Of a DNA stretch of 64,000 nucleotides, positions 34,444 to 48,000 are shown in pieces; position 1 is the stretch's first letter; each line of letters begins with the position of its first letter. The DNA comes from Apostichopus japonicus. Its lineage: Eukaryota; Echinodermata; Holothuroidea; Aspidochirotida; Stichopodidae. The position numbers and the translations under genes were made by a program. The stretch lies in the NCBI RefSeq assembly GCF_037975245.1, contig NC_092578.1:11888321-11952320 (forward strand). Direction: 5' to 3'. Under the pieces are notes generated by a model. The model did no database searches. It worked only from the letters and a program-made list of their open reading frames with translations, and had not been told where the DNA came from.

Positions 34444-35291
34444 ACACTGCGGTGAATCCTCCTAAGTTGGGTGTTGGGACAAGCACCGAGTGACCCAGTG
34501 ACATATTCTGCAAATATTTAAGGTCAAGAAATCTGGACTCCCTTGGCCCCTGCTATCTATCACTTGCACCGTCATTTATCTCCCATTCTCCCAATATCCT
34601 AAATCTGCCCATTTAATTCGTTCGGGGGGGGGGGAGAGACCATTCGAAAGTGTATTGAATCTTGCACACATGTTCTTTGTATGGGTTCCAAGGGATTAGG
34701 TAAGCCATACAGGTAGATGGTGATGAGTTACTATGTTCATATCACTACCTCCAGTCCCTTGGACTGGACGGACGAATATGGGTGTAGGGGCTAAGTAATT
34801 AAGGCTACATGTATTCGCCGGATATGGTAGATCTTTATTGTTGAGTGCCGGCTAGGCGCTACACACGCTCTGCGCGCGGTGCCTTTTTCTGATTATTATT
34901 ATTAAAGTACCTGGGCACATAACAACTGACGTCTCGCACCTACATGCATGTATTATATATACCACTCCACTCATCCCGGAGGTGACGGCGCCACTTTTTC
35001 AATATTTCGTTTGAGATGGACGCTGTGTAATTCGTCTCCCTTGGTGTCAGAACGGCATCTTTCTACCAGTACTTTCTGTCGGAATTTAGTTTTGTGAGAC
35101 AAAATTTCTCCTCACAGATCTGGTTCTGATGTAACTAAAAACGACTCAGGAAGGCCGTCTCCTGCGATCTAGGGGGTCTTATGTACCCAAAATTTTCTGG
35201 TACGCTACGCGCCAACCAATGGTGGCGCTCCGCTTAGATAGTATAGTGTCCCCCTCACTTTCTGAAACCTGCTGACGCCCATGCTTACACA

Positions 35292-35719
35292 TTGCAAGTG
35301 GCCATGAGTAACATGATCAAAAATGGTGGTGATAAAGTGGGAAGTTGACTTTCTTCAGATAACACTTTGCTGATCTAAGAATGTGCCTGTGACATATACA
35401 CATCAATACAAGCCCACTAACCGTTTACAATGAACACTCAGGTTTTGAACAAGTGATTCAACTCTTAAGTATTACAACAGCCAACCAAGAGAGATGGAAG
35501 TAAACATTCATGGTAATACAAAAAGATATTATACTGCATACGTAAAATAAACAGGTCTCAAAGAGCAAGCCATTTTGAATAAGTTTAAACAGATGTACCT
35601 TCCTGATTCCTTAAAAGCATAACAAGGATGCAAAATTGACACAGAAATTCCCTGTCTAAGGACAATATAAATTAAGATGTTATTACAAACAATGAGTATG
35701 AACTTTACTGGACTGGCCA
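35292..35719. other. Region downstream of MINDY3
   Basis: No gene seen. A small AT-rich stretch separates the hAT-4 right end from the putative polyadenylation site of MINDY3. Confidence 0.5.
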
Positions 35720-35725
35720 TTTATT
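35720..35725 (-). promoter_or_regulatory. Putative polyadenylation signal of MINDY3
   Basis: AATAAA on the minus strand, about 130 bases after the MINDY3 stop codon, giving a short 3' UTR. It is the nearest canonical signal. Confidence 0.55.
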
Positions 35726-35852
35726 CCTTCTGACTAGCTTCAGATTGTGCAATGTGCAGATAAAGAAGATACTAGACATGAGGTAACAAACCTCAAGGAT
35801 AATGCTGTCTATTACAGCTACCTTAGTTTGGTTCTATTGCAGAGATGTTGTT

Positions 35853-36002
35853 TTAATTTAATGATGGTTCACCATCATTGACCCATCTCACATCTATAGT
35901 CGGCCATTTTGTTCTCAGGCAAGATAAGACTGGTGTTGGTTCACTAAGCACTGTTAAGTCAGTAGGGTCAGGGATGGAAGCTTTTCCTTCTGTGAATCGA
36001 AC
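35853..36002 (-). CDS. MINDY3: MINDY3 last exon
   Basis: 150 bases from acceptor TTTTGTGCAG to the TAA stop at 35853-35855. Encodes VRFTEGKASIPDPTDLTVLS, RTKWPTIDVRW and a terminal GEPSLN, matching LQTKWPYIELLW and SPSLN of vertebrates. Confidence 0.95.
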   Translation of the reverse strand, partial: VRFTEGKASIPDPTDLTVLSEPTPVLSCLRTKWPTIDVRWVNDGEPSLN

Positions 36003-39000
36003 CTGCACAAAACAAAGATATAGAAACTATCTTATTGTAAACAACCACAGTTCACATTGAAGCTGTTTCTACACAACAAAGGCCAAACAGGTAAAATTGA
36101 ATTTATTCAGGGCCCTCCCACAAATTCTGAGATATTACCTAGACAGTATTTTTCCGGGATCACTTGTAATCCAGGGCAAAACATCAGGAAAGTCCAGTTA
36201 AGGCCGGTAATGTGAGGAGAAGTGTTTAGTAAAACCAAAACCCTTGCAGCTTCTGGAGTAACGTGAAAATGTACATTCCAAACTTACCAGCTTTGGATAT
36301 TTACGAGTGAGGAGCTCACCTGTTTCCTCATGACCTCAGTACTCTCGTTCTACCGTGCCTAGAATGAACTGGTAACCTTTTAACACTGTTAGCCCTCTAT
36401 GGCGGAACCCTCCGGCCAATTATCTCCCTTCTCATGAGACATCCTCCCCTCCCAAAGTGAATTCCTATCCGCTACTAAGGGTAGTCTTCCCTTCGGAGGG
36501 GAAATTACCCTTGCTAACTCAACAACGTTCTATAATCTGTGTGCTCCATGTACGCCTCACAACTTCAGCATATCCATCTGAAGCGACCAAACTGCAAGAT
36601 AACCCACACAATATAACATCTTAAATGATATTTTACTTTACATGACCCAACTCCACCCCTCATTTGACTGACCAACTCTAAGCACCTTCGTTCATATAGG
36701 TTCAAAACCAGTTCAAAATATTGAACGAACCAATCTTACTGTGGTTAGGCATCTGAGTCTAAATCAGCAGTGACCCCGACACTTATTGACCCTCACCGAA
36801 CTCCACATGTAGGTTATGTCAAGTCTAGAATCACCGCTCATTCGTCACGCTGTGTCCCATTACCCCTCAGGGGAGGGGGGTGGGAACGGAGACAGGTAAG
36901 CTTGTCACTCTTATATATCCAAACCAGTTTTGGAATATTAACTATGCTCCTCATTTACCTGTCTCCTGGCAATGTCAGCACTGAGTAGCACTGCATGATG
37001 GTGGGAGGCTCAAGAGAGGGATGGGGGGGGGGGCATACTCAACGAAACCAGCAACACCATGCTACCAGGGCAGACTTTGCCTGTAAAGTTTTCGATAAGT
37101 AAGAAGTCACATATGTTGTTGGTGTTCTCTAGGCTGCTGGAGAATGGCATTCGTGGAAAGATGAACAAGCTCGTGGTTGCCCCGGAAGCCTCCCCGTCTC
37201 TTCAAATACCATATTAGGGCTCTGATTGGGAGCCATAGCTTGTCTTCTGCAAAAGAGGACATGGTCTTGAATTCCGGGATAAATATGTCTCCCGGGAGAA
37301 CAGCCAACTCTTGCTTTTTGGCTATGAACACCAGATTCAGGACTAGCCTGACCCCATGGTTTTTTAACCAAATGTGATTACTCTTTGTTGACAGTGCATG
37401 TGAACAACTCCTTACTTGCCAAGGCTACCTCAATGAGGGACACAGTTTTCCTCCTTAATGCCCCCAGAGAGGCTGAACAAATCTGTTTGTGAGGTTGCAA
37501 TGTTAAGGCCTGAAGCACTGCTGACAAGCCCCACGAAGGAGCCAACCATGTGACCCTTGGTCTTTTATTGGCCATCCCTCTGAGGAGTTAAGAGACATAT
37601 TTGTTGGTTCGAGGGCTCGAGTCATCCCTGAACCCTTCGTGAACCACCAAAATTGCTGACCTTTAGTTCTTAATGGTGGCCACTTGTTTCCTTTCCTTGA
37701 ACAGCTTCTGCAGGAAACGACATAAGGCTGTCACAGAAATCTGTCTAACATCACACAACTCTCCAATTCTCTGTCATTGGGAACTGTAGATTCTCTCTTT
37801 GCATTGGCTGCCATCAAGGCAACTGCCTCCTAAAGCCCTTTTGTCTGTGGGAAGTCCTGACAGTTCCAGGCAACTAAGTTCAGCCCTTTGATGTATGGGT
37901 GTAATAGGGTTCCTCTCCTCTGCGACAACAGATCAGGTGTGTCCAATGGGATCACTGGGAAGTCCAATAGTAGTTGAAGCAACTACCTGAACCACGGCCT
38001 CAATGGAACAAAATGGCACTATAAGAAGTACTTGTCCTCTGGACAACCTGATCTTCTGTATGACTTGGCTGAGTAGACATACGGGTGGGAAGGCATATGC
38101 CACCGTGTAATCCCATTGGAGTAACAGAGCGTCTGTTTGATGTCTTTGATGGAACCACCTAGTGTAGAAGACCCGTAGCTTGGCATTCTGGATGGTTGCG
38201 AACAGGTCTATCAGAGGTCTTCCCATGGTTAGGGACCACTCGTTGGATCTAAGGTCCCCCTTGACACAGCATCTGCCATCACGTTCCTCTTCCCTGCAAT
38301 GTGAGATGCCTGCAGGGTTACGTTCCATTCTTTGCACTGTATCAGCAGTTCCCAGGATGATGCAACTTGGTAGAATGTGTCCTCCCTTGATGGTTGACAT
38401 AGGCCACCACCGTGGTGTTGTCAGTGCAGAATGTCACTCTGGAGCTTCTTACTTGTAGCAGGAAGGCCTCCAATGCTCATCTGACAGCCAACATTTCTAA
38501 CAGATTGATGTGGTACTCTCTCCCTATTGGGAATATCCCCAATGCTGTCTGATTCTGCCAATGAGCTCCCCACCCTGTTAATGATTCTGCCAATGAGCTC
38601 CCCACCCTGTTAGTGATTCTGCCAATGAGCTCCCCACCCTGTTAGTGATTCTGCCAATGAGCTCCCCAACCTGTTAGTGATTCTGCCAATGAGCTCCCCA
38701 CCCTGTTAGTGATTCTGCCAATGAGCTCCCCACCCTGTTAGTGATTCTGCCAATGAGCTCCCCACCCTGTTAGTGATTCTGTCAATGAGCTCCCCACCCT
38801 GTTAGTGATTCTGCCAATGAGCTCCCCACCCTGTTAGTGATTCTGCCAATGAGCTCCCCACCCTGTTAGTGATTCTGCCAATGAGCTCCCCACCCTGTTA
38901 GTGATTCTGCCAATGAGCTCCCACCCTGTTAGTGATTCTGCCAATGAGCTCCCCACCCTGTTAGTGATTCTGCCAATGAGCTCCCCACCCTGTTAGTGAT

Positions 39001-42000
39001 TCTGCCAATGAGCTCCCCACCCTGTTAGTGATTCTGCCAATGAGCTCCCCACCCTGTTAATGATTCTGCCAATGAGCTCCCCACCCTGTTAGTGATTCTG
39101 CCAATGAGCTCCCCACCCTGTTAGTGATTCTGCCAATGAGCTCCCCACCCTGTTAGTGATTCTGCCAATGAGCTCCCCACCCTGTTAGTGATTCTGCCAA
39201 TGAGCTCCCCACCCTGTTAGTGATTCTGCCAATGAGCTCCCCACCCTGTTAGTGATTCTGCCAATGAGCTCCCCACCCTGTTAGTGATTCTGCCAATGAG
39301 CTCCCCACCCTGTTAGTGATTCTGCCAATGAGCTCCCCACCCTGTTAGTGATTCTGCCAATGAGCTCCCACCCTGTTAGTGAAGCATCCGTTGTTATGGA
39401 CGTCATCTGGAAGTCCAACTTAAAGGGAGCCCCTTGGCTCCAATGTTTTGTGGTGGACCACCACTTGAAATGAGGAACTACCTCCTCTGATCGAGGGACT
39501 CATGCCTGCCTGTGTAGTCTCTTCAGGTCGAGAACACCTAGCAAATGGACCTTCTTTGCAAAGTTGAACTACATCCACCATGCTGGCCATCAGTCCCAAA
39601 GCTCTTAGCCAATCTTTTGCTGGGAACTCCTGTCGTGACAGAATTCGGTCTACTACTGACATCACCACCCAGAGAAGTACTGAATCCTCCGAAAGTCCAG
39701 TACAACTACCAGAAACTGGATGCTATTTGCCGGGACAAGGTTCCACTTTACGTCATTCATAAGCCAGCCTAAACCTGGGAGAAACTGTAGGGCTTTGTTG
39801 AAGTTGTCCCTTGTATCATTTGTATGTTCTTTGGATTCTCCTACTATAAGCCAATCGTCGAGGTATATGAACAGCGTCACCCCCCTTTTTCTGAGGAGAC
39901 CACTGCACCCACCACCCTGGTAAACACTGGAGATGTGGACAAGCCGAACAGTAGTGCCATGAACTGGAAATCCCTTCCTTCATACGAGGGCTAGATATCA
40001 TAGGTGTTGTATCCTTATATGTAAGAAAATGTCTTTAGACCATTACTAGCCACTCACATGTCCTTTCTGAGTAATGGGATGATAAGCTCAAAGGTTTCCA
40101 TACAGAAATGTTTTGGTGTAATTTTTGGCAAGGGGTTTCAAAGTAAGAATGGGATATCACGTCATGATATTTTTGGTGAGAAACAATGAGAATCTCGATA
40201 CCTGTACGACTGCCTGTTTCTTCAACAACGCCAAAATTTTACCCTGAGGCGTTAACTTCTGAAGAGGATCCTTAGGTGTTGGTTTATCTCTTGTCCATCC
40301 CTGAAAGGGGGACCAGAGGTAAACTATTCTGTATCCCTCTGATACTGTCTTCAACACTCACTGTTCTGCATCAATAAGTGCCCACTGATGGGTAAAGATC
40401 TCCCCCCCCCCCCTGGTTTTGCAAAGGTTAGGCGGGCTTCCCTAGGGCTGGATGGCAAACAAGCTCTACTGGAGGAGCGGTCACTTTCCAGTCTTGTCGT
40501 TGAGGGTGATCGTTCTTTGCCACTGGTCCCTCTGGTGCCTACCCATGGCCCTCTGGCTCTACTTCCCAGTGACCCTCTCGGGCCATGTCTATGTGGTATT
40601 CCTCGGCCACCTCTGAATGGCCTTGATTCTCTAGGTCTCTAAGAATGGGTTCTGCTTTTGTCAGTCAACCTCAACTCTGACCTGGGAAGGTTCTCTCTCT
40701 GAGAGGACGAAGAACCCTGTTCCACCCGCAGCTTCTCTTTCATCTCCTGGGGGATCGCAGGTCACCTGAATAAACTTTCCCATGCCTCATCTGGGACTCT
40801 AATTGCCCTGTCGGCTTTCGCTGGAAAGGCCGTCCATCTCCTTTTGACCTCAATGGCGTCAAACCTGTCAAAGCAGGATCCACAAAGACTGTTCGGAGTG
40901 AACTTGGTGGAAAAGAAATCTGAGCACAAAACTAACGTTCTAGTCACTTTGGGTGGTAGAATGAGATGGGAAGTCTTTGGCCATAGGGTGCGGTCGTAGA
41001 GGGGCACAGTGTTAAAAGGTTACCAGTTCACTCTAGACATTGTAGAACAAGAGCGCTGAGGTTGTGAGGAGACAGGTACATGTGGAGCAAAGTTATTTAC
41101 GATGATCAAGTCAATTGAAATTTCACTCAATTGAGGGTATATTTTCTATTGTTTGAACCAATTATAGGATGTATAGTAGGATAAATTACGTGAGTGTGAA
41201 TTACATGTTTAATTGAATTACATCAGCTAGGATTACATGTTGAATTGAATAACATCAGCTTGAAGTACATATTGCATGGATAACATGAGTGTGATTGTTC
41301 AAGTCATTATACTTGTGCCACCTCAATATAAAATTATGGGATAAAATTATGTGTACAAATTGCAATTACCACTGGTTGCCTCTGAATGTACCTTTCTTTT
41401 ACATTTTTGGTTTCTATCTTGATGGAATCATTGCTTCTTTGTGTTTCCAAACCAACAATATGTGGGGCAGGTGGGTGAGAGAGAATATAGGAACTGATAG
41501 GATGGACAGACTAAACTAGTGGATTGAGTGCCACATACATACACATACATAGTAGTATTTATCTGCATATAGACAAATTTGAACTGCTCAAGATACCTTT
41601 CCATCTGTGCAAGACCTCTTCAATCCATTGTAATGAAAAACTTCAAAGAGCTCTGGAGTAATCCTAACAGGCTGGAAAATAAAGACATTGATCTTGTCAG
41701 CCAAACAAATGATCTTATAATTCTACAAATCAAAGAATCAAACCTAGTCAACCTCATTCCAACAAATGTTGTTGAACTGCATTAGTAATGATATCCAATG
41801 CACCCTCTCAGTAAACCAAAGGTTGCTGCATTCGACCACTAAAATAATCAACATTAATGTTGCTAATATAAGCATAAATGTAAGCAGAATGCAAAAATGC
41901 ATTGTGGTTTCGATGACGTAACATGAGCAGTTCTATTCATGAATCTGACGTACAGTAATGTATAGTGAAGGTTTTCAAGGGTTTCACAATTTGAACCCTG

Positions 42001-45000
42001 GTGACACCAAATGACCTTTGCCCTCCACCAAACAATATGCTTCTTTTACACAATGTGGTACTCCTACACACCAAATATGAGGTCTGCCCATGATTCCCTT
42101 CTTGTGATATTGTGTTTACAAACTGTCACAAATGCACTCACGCACACACGCACACCCACACATACGCTATCATGAATGCAAAGGTTACGATTATCATCGA
42201 AACCAAAAAGAGGACAATATCAATGGATGTTTCATTCTTAGTTATTTCTGAACCAGGTAGACATAGATTTTGATACACCCCACCCCTCTTTTGCTATTTT
42301 GTTTTATATTCAAATGTCATTGCTCTCAACTGACTGTTAAGACTGAAGCTGGTCTTGATCCATGAATCACAACATAGAATGTACTAAATAATCAGTGAAG
42401 TCTTACCTCATCTGGGAAAAACTCATCCATAAATGTATTTTGCAAGATAATTGCTGTTTCATCAGGGTCTAGTTTCTGCTTCATTATGTCAACACTGCAA
42501 GCAAATAAAGAAAACATTGATACCTACACAATGTTACCTACTTTGAAAAAAAGTTTGAGAAACTATAAACTTTTCTACAGAACATGTTGCATTAGAAATA
42601 AAAAACTACCAGGTTACTGAAGGGATCATTCTGTGACATGCCCAAGTATAGTGCTGACTGCATATAAAGGCTGCATGGTATACCAGTCTCGTAACTAAAA
42701 CGGTTTTAATCAAAACTACCGCTTCTACTTGGTCCCTTACATTAACTAGAATGTTCATCAATGATGTTGTAGCTTATATGACTATTGCAAAGTGACCTGT
42801 ACAAACTACAGTATCATGTTTCAAACACCATTAAAACAAATTGAGATACTGATGCTCATTGCAATACTGTCCTCTTTCACATTATGAAGGTTTGTCAAGT
42901 AACTTTTATATAAGTACTTCCTTTTGAAGGAGAAACACTTTGAAGGACTTTGGTTTAGCTTCATACAGTATGATCTTGGCCTCATTTCCCACTTAAAAAA
43001 ACTCCAAATATGTGTAAACATGACAAAAAGAACATGATGGGTTAATGTGCACAATTCATAATGATAAGACATTTTGTCCCATTTTTGACATCAAATTTAG
43101 AAATGACACTGTCAGCATACGTAATAATTTCTCAAGAACCTGCAGTCAGAAAACTGAATGATGACATTTCTGTTAATTCTCTCAGTTTGGGCAGCACAAT
43201 GTTTTTAAGGCTCGTTTTATGAAATATTACATCAAATCTGGTCTGCCTTATATTTTGAAACAAAGTATGCAACTATTTTTTTGTTTTTGTCTCCTAGAAT
43301 GCGTAAGTCATGAACGTGTCTTTATGAGTTATGCACGGCAGACAGAGTTTCACACAATAAAGTCCCATTGAAATCATTGGAGCAAAATGCATCACAATTT
43401 GAAATTGCTCAAGTTCACTTATTACTGTTCATTTCATTTGTTTGTAATGTAAGGTTAGATTTAGCTATGAAAATTATAGGCCACCCACCTGTAAAGTCTG
43501 CGAGTTTTCTATGATGAGTTTATGGATATACCTTGTTCACAAAATTGTCCTCATACATACCCACATGCACAATATACATGCCAGAAAGAAAAAGCCACTG
43601 CATTTCTCATAACATAATATGCATATATATTCTGAAGAGAGTGACATTTTAAGCATATAGTATCTTAGGTCTTCTAACCTTAAGTGAGGATGGTACAATA
43701 CCATACTGGTAATATTGTGGTATTTTTCCTGACACTACTGTAAGAGGAGGCCAGCAGGGTAAATATCAGTTCAAACTGGTGATACTTACTATTCAGGAAT
43801 AGCAACTAAGTCAAGCTCTTGTAGAACATCTCCAAGTAAAATGGTAGAAATAAAACCACTCCCTTCTGTATCATAGTTACTGAAGATCCTTCTTGCATGT
43901 TCATAAATTGTTTCTGGTGCCACCAATGATAATTCCTAGATTCAAGAACAGAAACAAGGGCATTATGACCATGCGTTAATAGAAACTGTGTGGCCAAGGA
44001 AAAGGGCATACCTGCACAGAATAAGCAGAAATGCATTAAGGTTTCAATGATATTCTAAGTTGCATGTTTTACAACTCAGATACACCTAAAAGAATGTCCT
44101 TATGACATCTTTTCACCTCTAAGACCTTTGACCTCCACTACAAACCAGTGTTGCAGTCGTGCCCTTCACATCAGCATCCAACTATAAGTCCTTGGAATCC
44201 AAGTCTTAGTATCTCAATGATCAAGTTATCAAGTTTTGTACATTCATCTTTAACTAATCAAACATTACCTGGGTAAAAATCCAGGCTGGGGTCATATCAA
44301 AGACTCTAAACAATGGCCCCCTGTTCACCTTCTCCCTTGGCGGTCAACATATCTTTTGGAACGGGTATGTTCGGATTGGTTATGTCGCCTGCCTTGCTTA
44401 AATAGTCCCCAGAGACTTTACAATGACATCAGGAAAGAGCATAGAAATGACTAAATTTGCAATTTGCAAACATGTTTCCTATGTTAACCACTGTCAAGGT
44501 AACATTTGTATACCAAGTTATTTGAAAAGAAAATGATGCAAAAACTGCATATGCACAATGGCAAACCATCTGAACTTTTGAAGGTACAGTAGGAGCAGAG
44601 AAAGAAATATGTTTCCACACCTGCCTCTTTCTAACTAGTGATGCACTCCACAGGAATGCTTGATCAATTGAATAAGCAAAAATGTTGCAATGCAATCAAA
44701 TGATAAACTTTTTGTTTCATATACCTTACAATCTTTGAACTTTCTTGGAGAACATACAACCCGATTGGATATGAAATGGCCTTACTATAGTTAACAAATA
44801 AAAATGTGACTGAAAATTTTAGGTCAATTCAGTACCTATAAAAATATAAAATACTTCTGGGAAAAACAAGCCAATTTCTGCTCTCCCCCACACACAGACA
44901 CAAGTACACATAACATCATGATCGCATAGATTCCTTTGGCGATTAGCAAGGAATAAAGATACCAACTGGAAGGAAGATTCTGTACAGCTTGGATCAAAAT

Positions 45001-48000
45001 TAAATAATTGATCGACACTGTTACCTCTTAGTGGCATTTGCCTGATGACTTGGATGGTCTATAGCCAAGTATACAACAGTTCGAGGCAAATCTGAGTAAC
45101 TTCTTAAAGAAATTAAGATATGCTAGTAAGAACAATCATTTAACTTGGAACTTACAATGAAAAGGTATCATCAGTGTGAAGATTTGACATATATATTATA
45201 TTCAGTGGAAGGATATTATAAAATAGGTTGAAAATTCTCAGTTTTGGTCCTAAGGGAATGAGGTAGGGAATAACTTGTATTTTAAAAAGTATGTGCAAAA
45301 TAGATAACGAAAGTAAGCTGTTTTCCAATTATTACTAAGGATTTTAAAAGTAATTTTAAGACCCCTTACAGCAAAAAACTTTGTGTTCAATGAAAAAGTG
45401 CAACCTACTCTTGTAAAAAAGATGGTTAGATGTGTTTCACTGCCTAACAGCCAAATAGGGCACCTACAACACTTCAGAAAGGAACCGACCTGGACAAGGA
45501 AAGAAGGAAAAGGTATCAAAGACAATGGTGCACAAGAAACAGTAAGTATTGGTCCTTACTGTCATATAAGCATAACCATTTGGAGAATTCAAAGGCATGA
45601 ATTTACATTCTACATTTGGCAGATATTCATTTACAGTTTTAATAACATTTAATTTATTACACTAGCAACTTAGATGGTAGTCATGAAGTTTTCCTGGACT
45701 CAAATCCAATTTTAGCATTACATTCTACATGACCATAATATCTGCTTCTCATTTTCATTGAGAGACACTCAAGACACACTAAATCATGATACTAGTAAGA
45801 TGTGGTCATTTCTCTTCTACTCTTAGCAACACTTTCCAAACATGTAATATAAAGACTAATTTCACAATATATAAGATATCTCACAAAGAACAAGACTTTT
45901 TGCACTATATAAGATTCTCACAAAGACTTTGCACTACTTAAGATTTTTCAGATGGTAGATAGTAGATACTTACTTTGCGCTATTTAAGACTTTTTCAGAT
46001 AGTAGATACTTACTTCACAATATCTAAGATTCTCAAGCAGAGTAAGAAACCCAACTTCTGACTGCTGACTGATTCCTTGCATTTCTGAAATATCAAAATA
46101 TCAAGACAATTTTGCCTGATTTTTATGTTACTGATAATAACTTTTACGGAAACATTGCCAGAAAACAAGTTATATACATGATTTACTACAAACTTAGTGA
46201 TTCCTGTTCAGCATATTGTATGAGAACACAGATGACCTTTAAGTTCTGACCAAAAAGGTTCTTGCACAATAATGGACCACCAATAAAGTTTGAGTTCATT
46301 CAAGCTTTATGTCTGGAGCTACTTTATTTATAACATTTCTAGATGTTCATCTCTGTTGATTTTTGACTCAACCAAATCAATAGGTTTTAATTGGCTATGC
46401 TGGGTCTATGCACAACTGTAACAAGTACATCCAAGTTTTACTTTTGAAATGATCAGATTTACATGCGTTGTTTGATGTTGACCGACACGGGACGTTTTTC
46501 ATGGAAACCCAACAATTTCCAACGTTTCACTACTTGTCTCCTGGAAGAGTGTCAGGTTATCTCCTATAATCCCTGACGATAATGACTGTCTATTCATGAA
46601 GGGTTAATTGAAGGGTTTATATTGATTTTACTTCGAAAAGTGTTGGTAATCCTGTAGGTTTGTAAACTAACAGACTGGAGAAAAATTAGGCCAAGTTAAA
46701 AGCTTAGCTTTGAACAATCACTTGATGATTGTGTAAGCCTTGTGTAAGCCTTCCCTACTATGCAGTACAGTCTACAACGGCTCATAGTAATTCTGATCAA
46801 AGAAATGTCCTTCTCAAAATAGTCAACGGATATTTACGAATGATTTGAACTTATAGTTGAAAATGTAACTACTGTACAACTGGTCTACAAAGATAACCTA
46901 TCTTTCTTACTCGGTGAACACAAAGTTGGAAGGCAGCTGAACTTTGATGCTTTGACTGTATTTAACATAGCAATGTCTGTACAATAGGCTACCATATGGT
47001 TGAAACAATAAATAGGTTAGGCCATTATATGCATTTATCTTTTCTTTGGGGTGTGCTGGTACTGACAAGTACTTACTTAAGCGTTAGTACTACTACATTC
47101 ACTCACTCCACATTGAGATTTAGGGCAGGGTCAAGCAGTAACAGAGGGACATTTGACTGTGTTCCTTACACATTTTGTCTCTCTTTGCATAGTTTGGGGG
47201 AGTATTTTGCAATTATTGTGTAATTATCTAGACAGGTAGGTACTTGCTTCATACTCATCAATTTAATTCTTGTGGCTGTTACTGTAGGAAAATATGGCAT
47301 GAAAAACATCATGGTAACAAAGGGACACCAAATTAACATGTGTTTTCACACTTTTTTATAAGATGTCAAATTCACTGTTCTTAAGTTGCACTGACCATGT
47401 TACTTATATCATGTGTTGGCTGGTACATTGCTCCACGTACACCAAGGAAGAATTTGATGAACAGACATGAACTGTAAAATCTACATTTGATCTTGTACAG
47501 TAACGGAGGGACAACTCCTATGGTAACAGAGGGACACAACATGTTCAGTGTTGTTTAGTAAAGCCTTTGGCCTGTTTTTGCTGAGCTACAGATTCAATAT
47601 TTTTATTGCTATTAGACCAACAGTTATATTATTAGCCAAAAAAGGATAAGAACATTAAACCAACAGATTTATTCACCAAAACATTAGCAATTACAGTGGT
47701 TAATCAAAAAATGTAAGAAAAAAGTAAAATATAGTAAGAAATTGATTTAAAGAACAAGTTTAAACAGAACACTCTTCATCATTTAGCACTCTCTAACTGC
47801 ATAATTAGCAACTGTTGGGTGGGGGTGGCTAGTATGGTTCGAAACAAGTCAGTAAATCACATATTTACAGAAGACAGTTTTAATGTACAGTACTATGTGC
47901 AGAAATTTCATTACAGTAGTATGCCAGTCTCATTTTGTGTTCCAAATACTACAGTACTTTGCAGAAACCAGTTGGTGCAATAATCGATACAGGGCTTAAA

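Larger units (their letters stand above)
32791..35283. mobile_element. hAT element 4, decayed and composite
   Basis: Left end CATGGGCGTCATCAGGT; right end in reverse complement CATGGGCGTCAGCAGGT, a 17-bp inverted repeat with one mismatch. A perfect 8-bp target duplication, CTTACACA, lies at 32783-32790 and 35284-35291. It carries a hAT dimerisation-domain remnant (34208-34443), the shared core GCGCCAACCAATGGTGGCGC (about 35209) and a nested TGACCTTTGACC-type repeat (about 33440-34075) ending in a GATAGAGT microsatellite. This copy looks like a former autonomous hAT. Confidence 0.92.
36316..41078 (-). mobile_element. DIRS-type retrotransposon 1, near full length, inside a MINDY3 intron
   Basis: A tyrosine-recombinase retrotransposon in the same orientation as MINDY3. 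Inverted terminal repeats: 36316-36389 and 41006-41078 share (inverted) GTTAAAAGGTTACCAGTTCA, GTAGAACRAGAG and GAGGAAACAGGT-like blocks at about 75-80% identity. On the minus strand the order is gag (41007-40390), RT (40001-39540), RNase H (39440-37950, interrupted by a minisatellite) and tyrosine recombinase (37580-37107), the standard DIRS order. All frames are damaged. No LTRs and no integrase, as expected of DIRS. Confidence 0.9.

Noticed and set aside
38550-39379. Regular 32-bp repeats resembling a CRISPR array
   Set aside because: Units are directly contiguous with no spacers and derive from a DIRS RNase H sequence.
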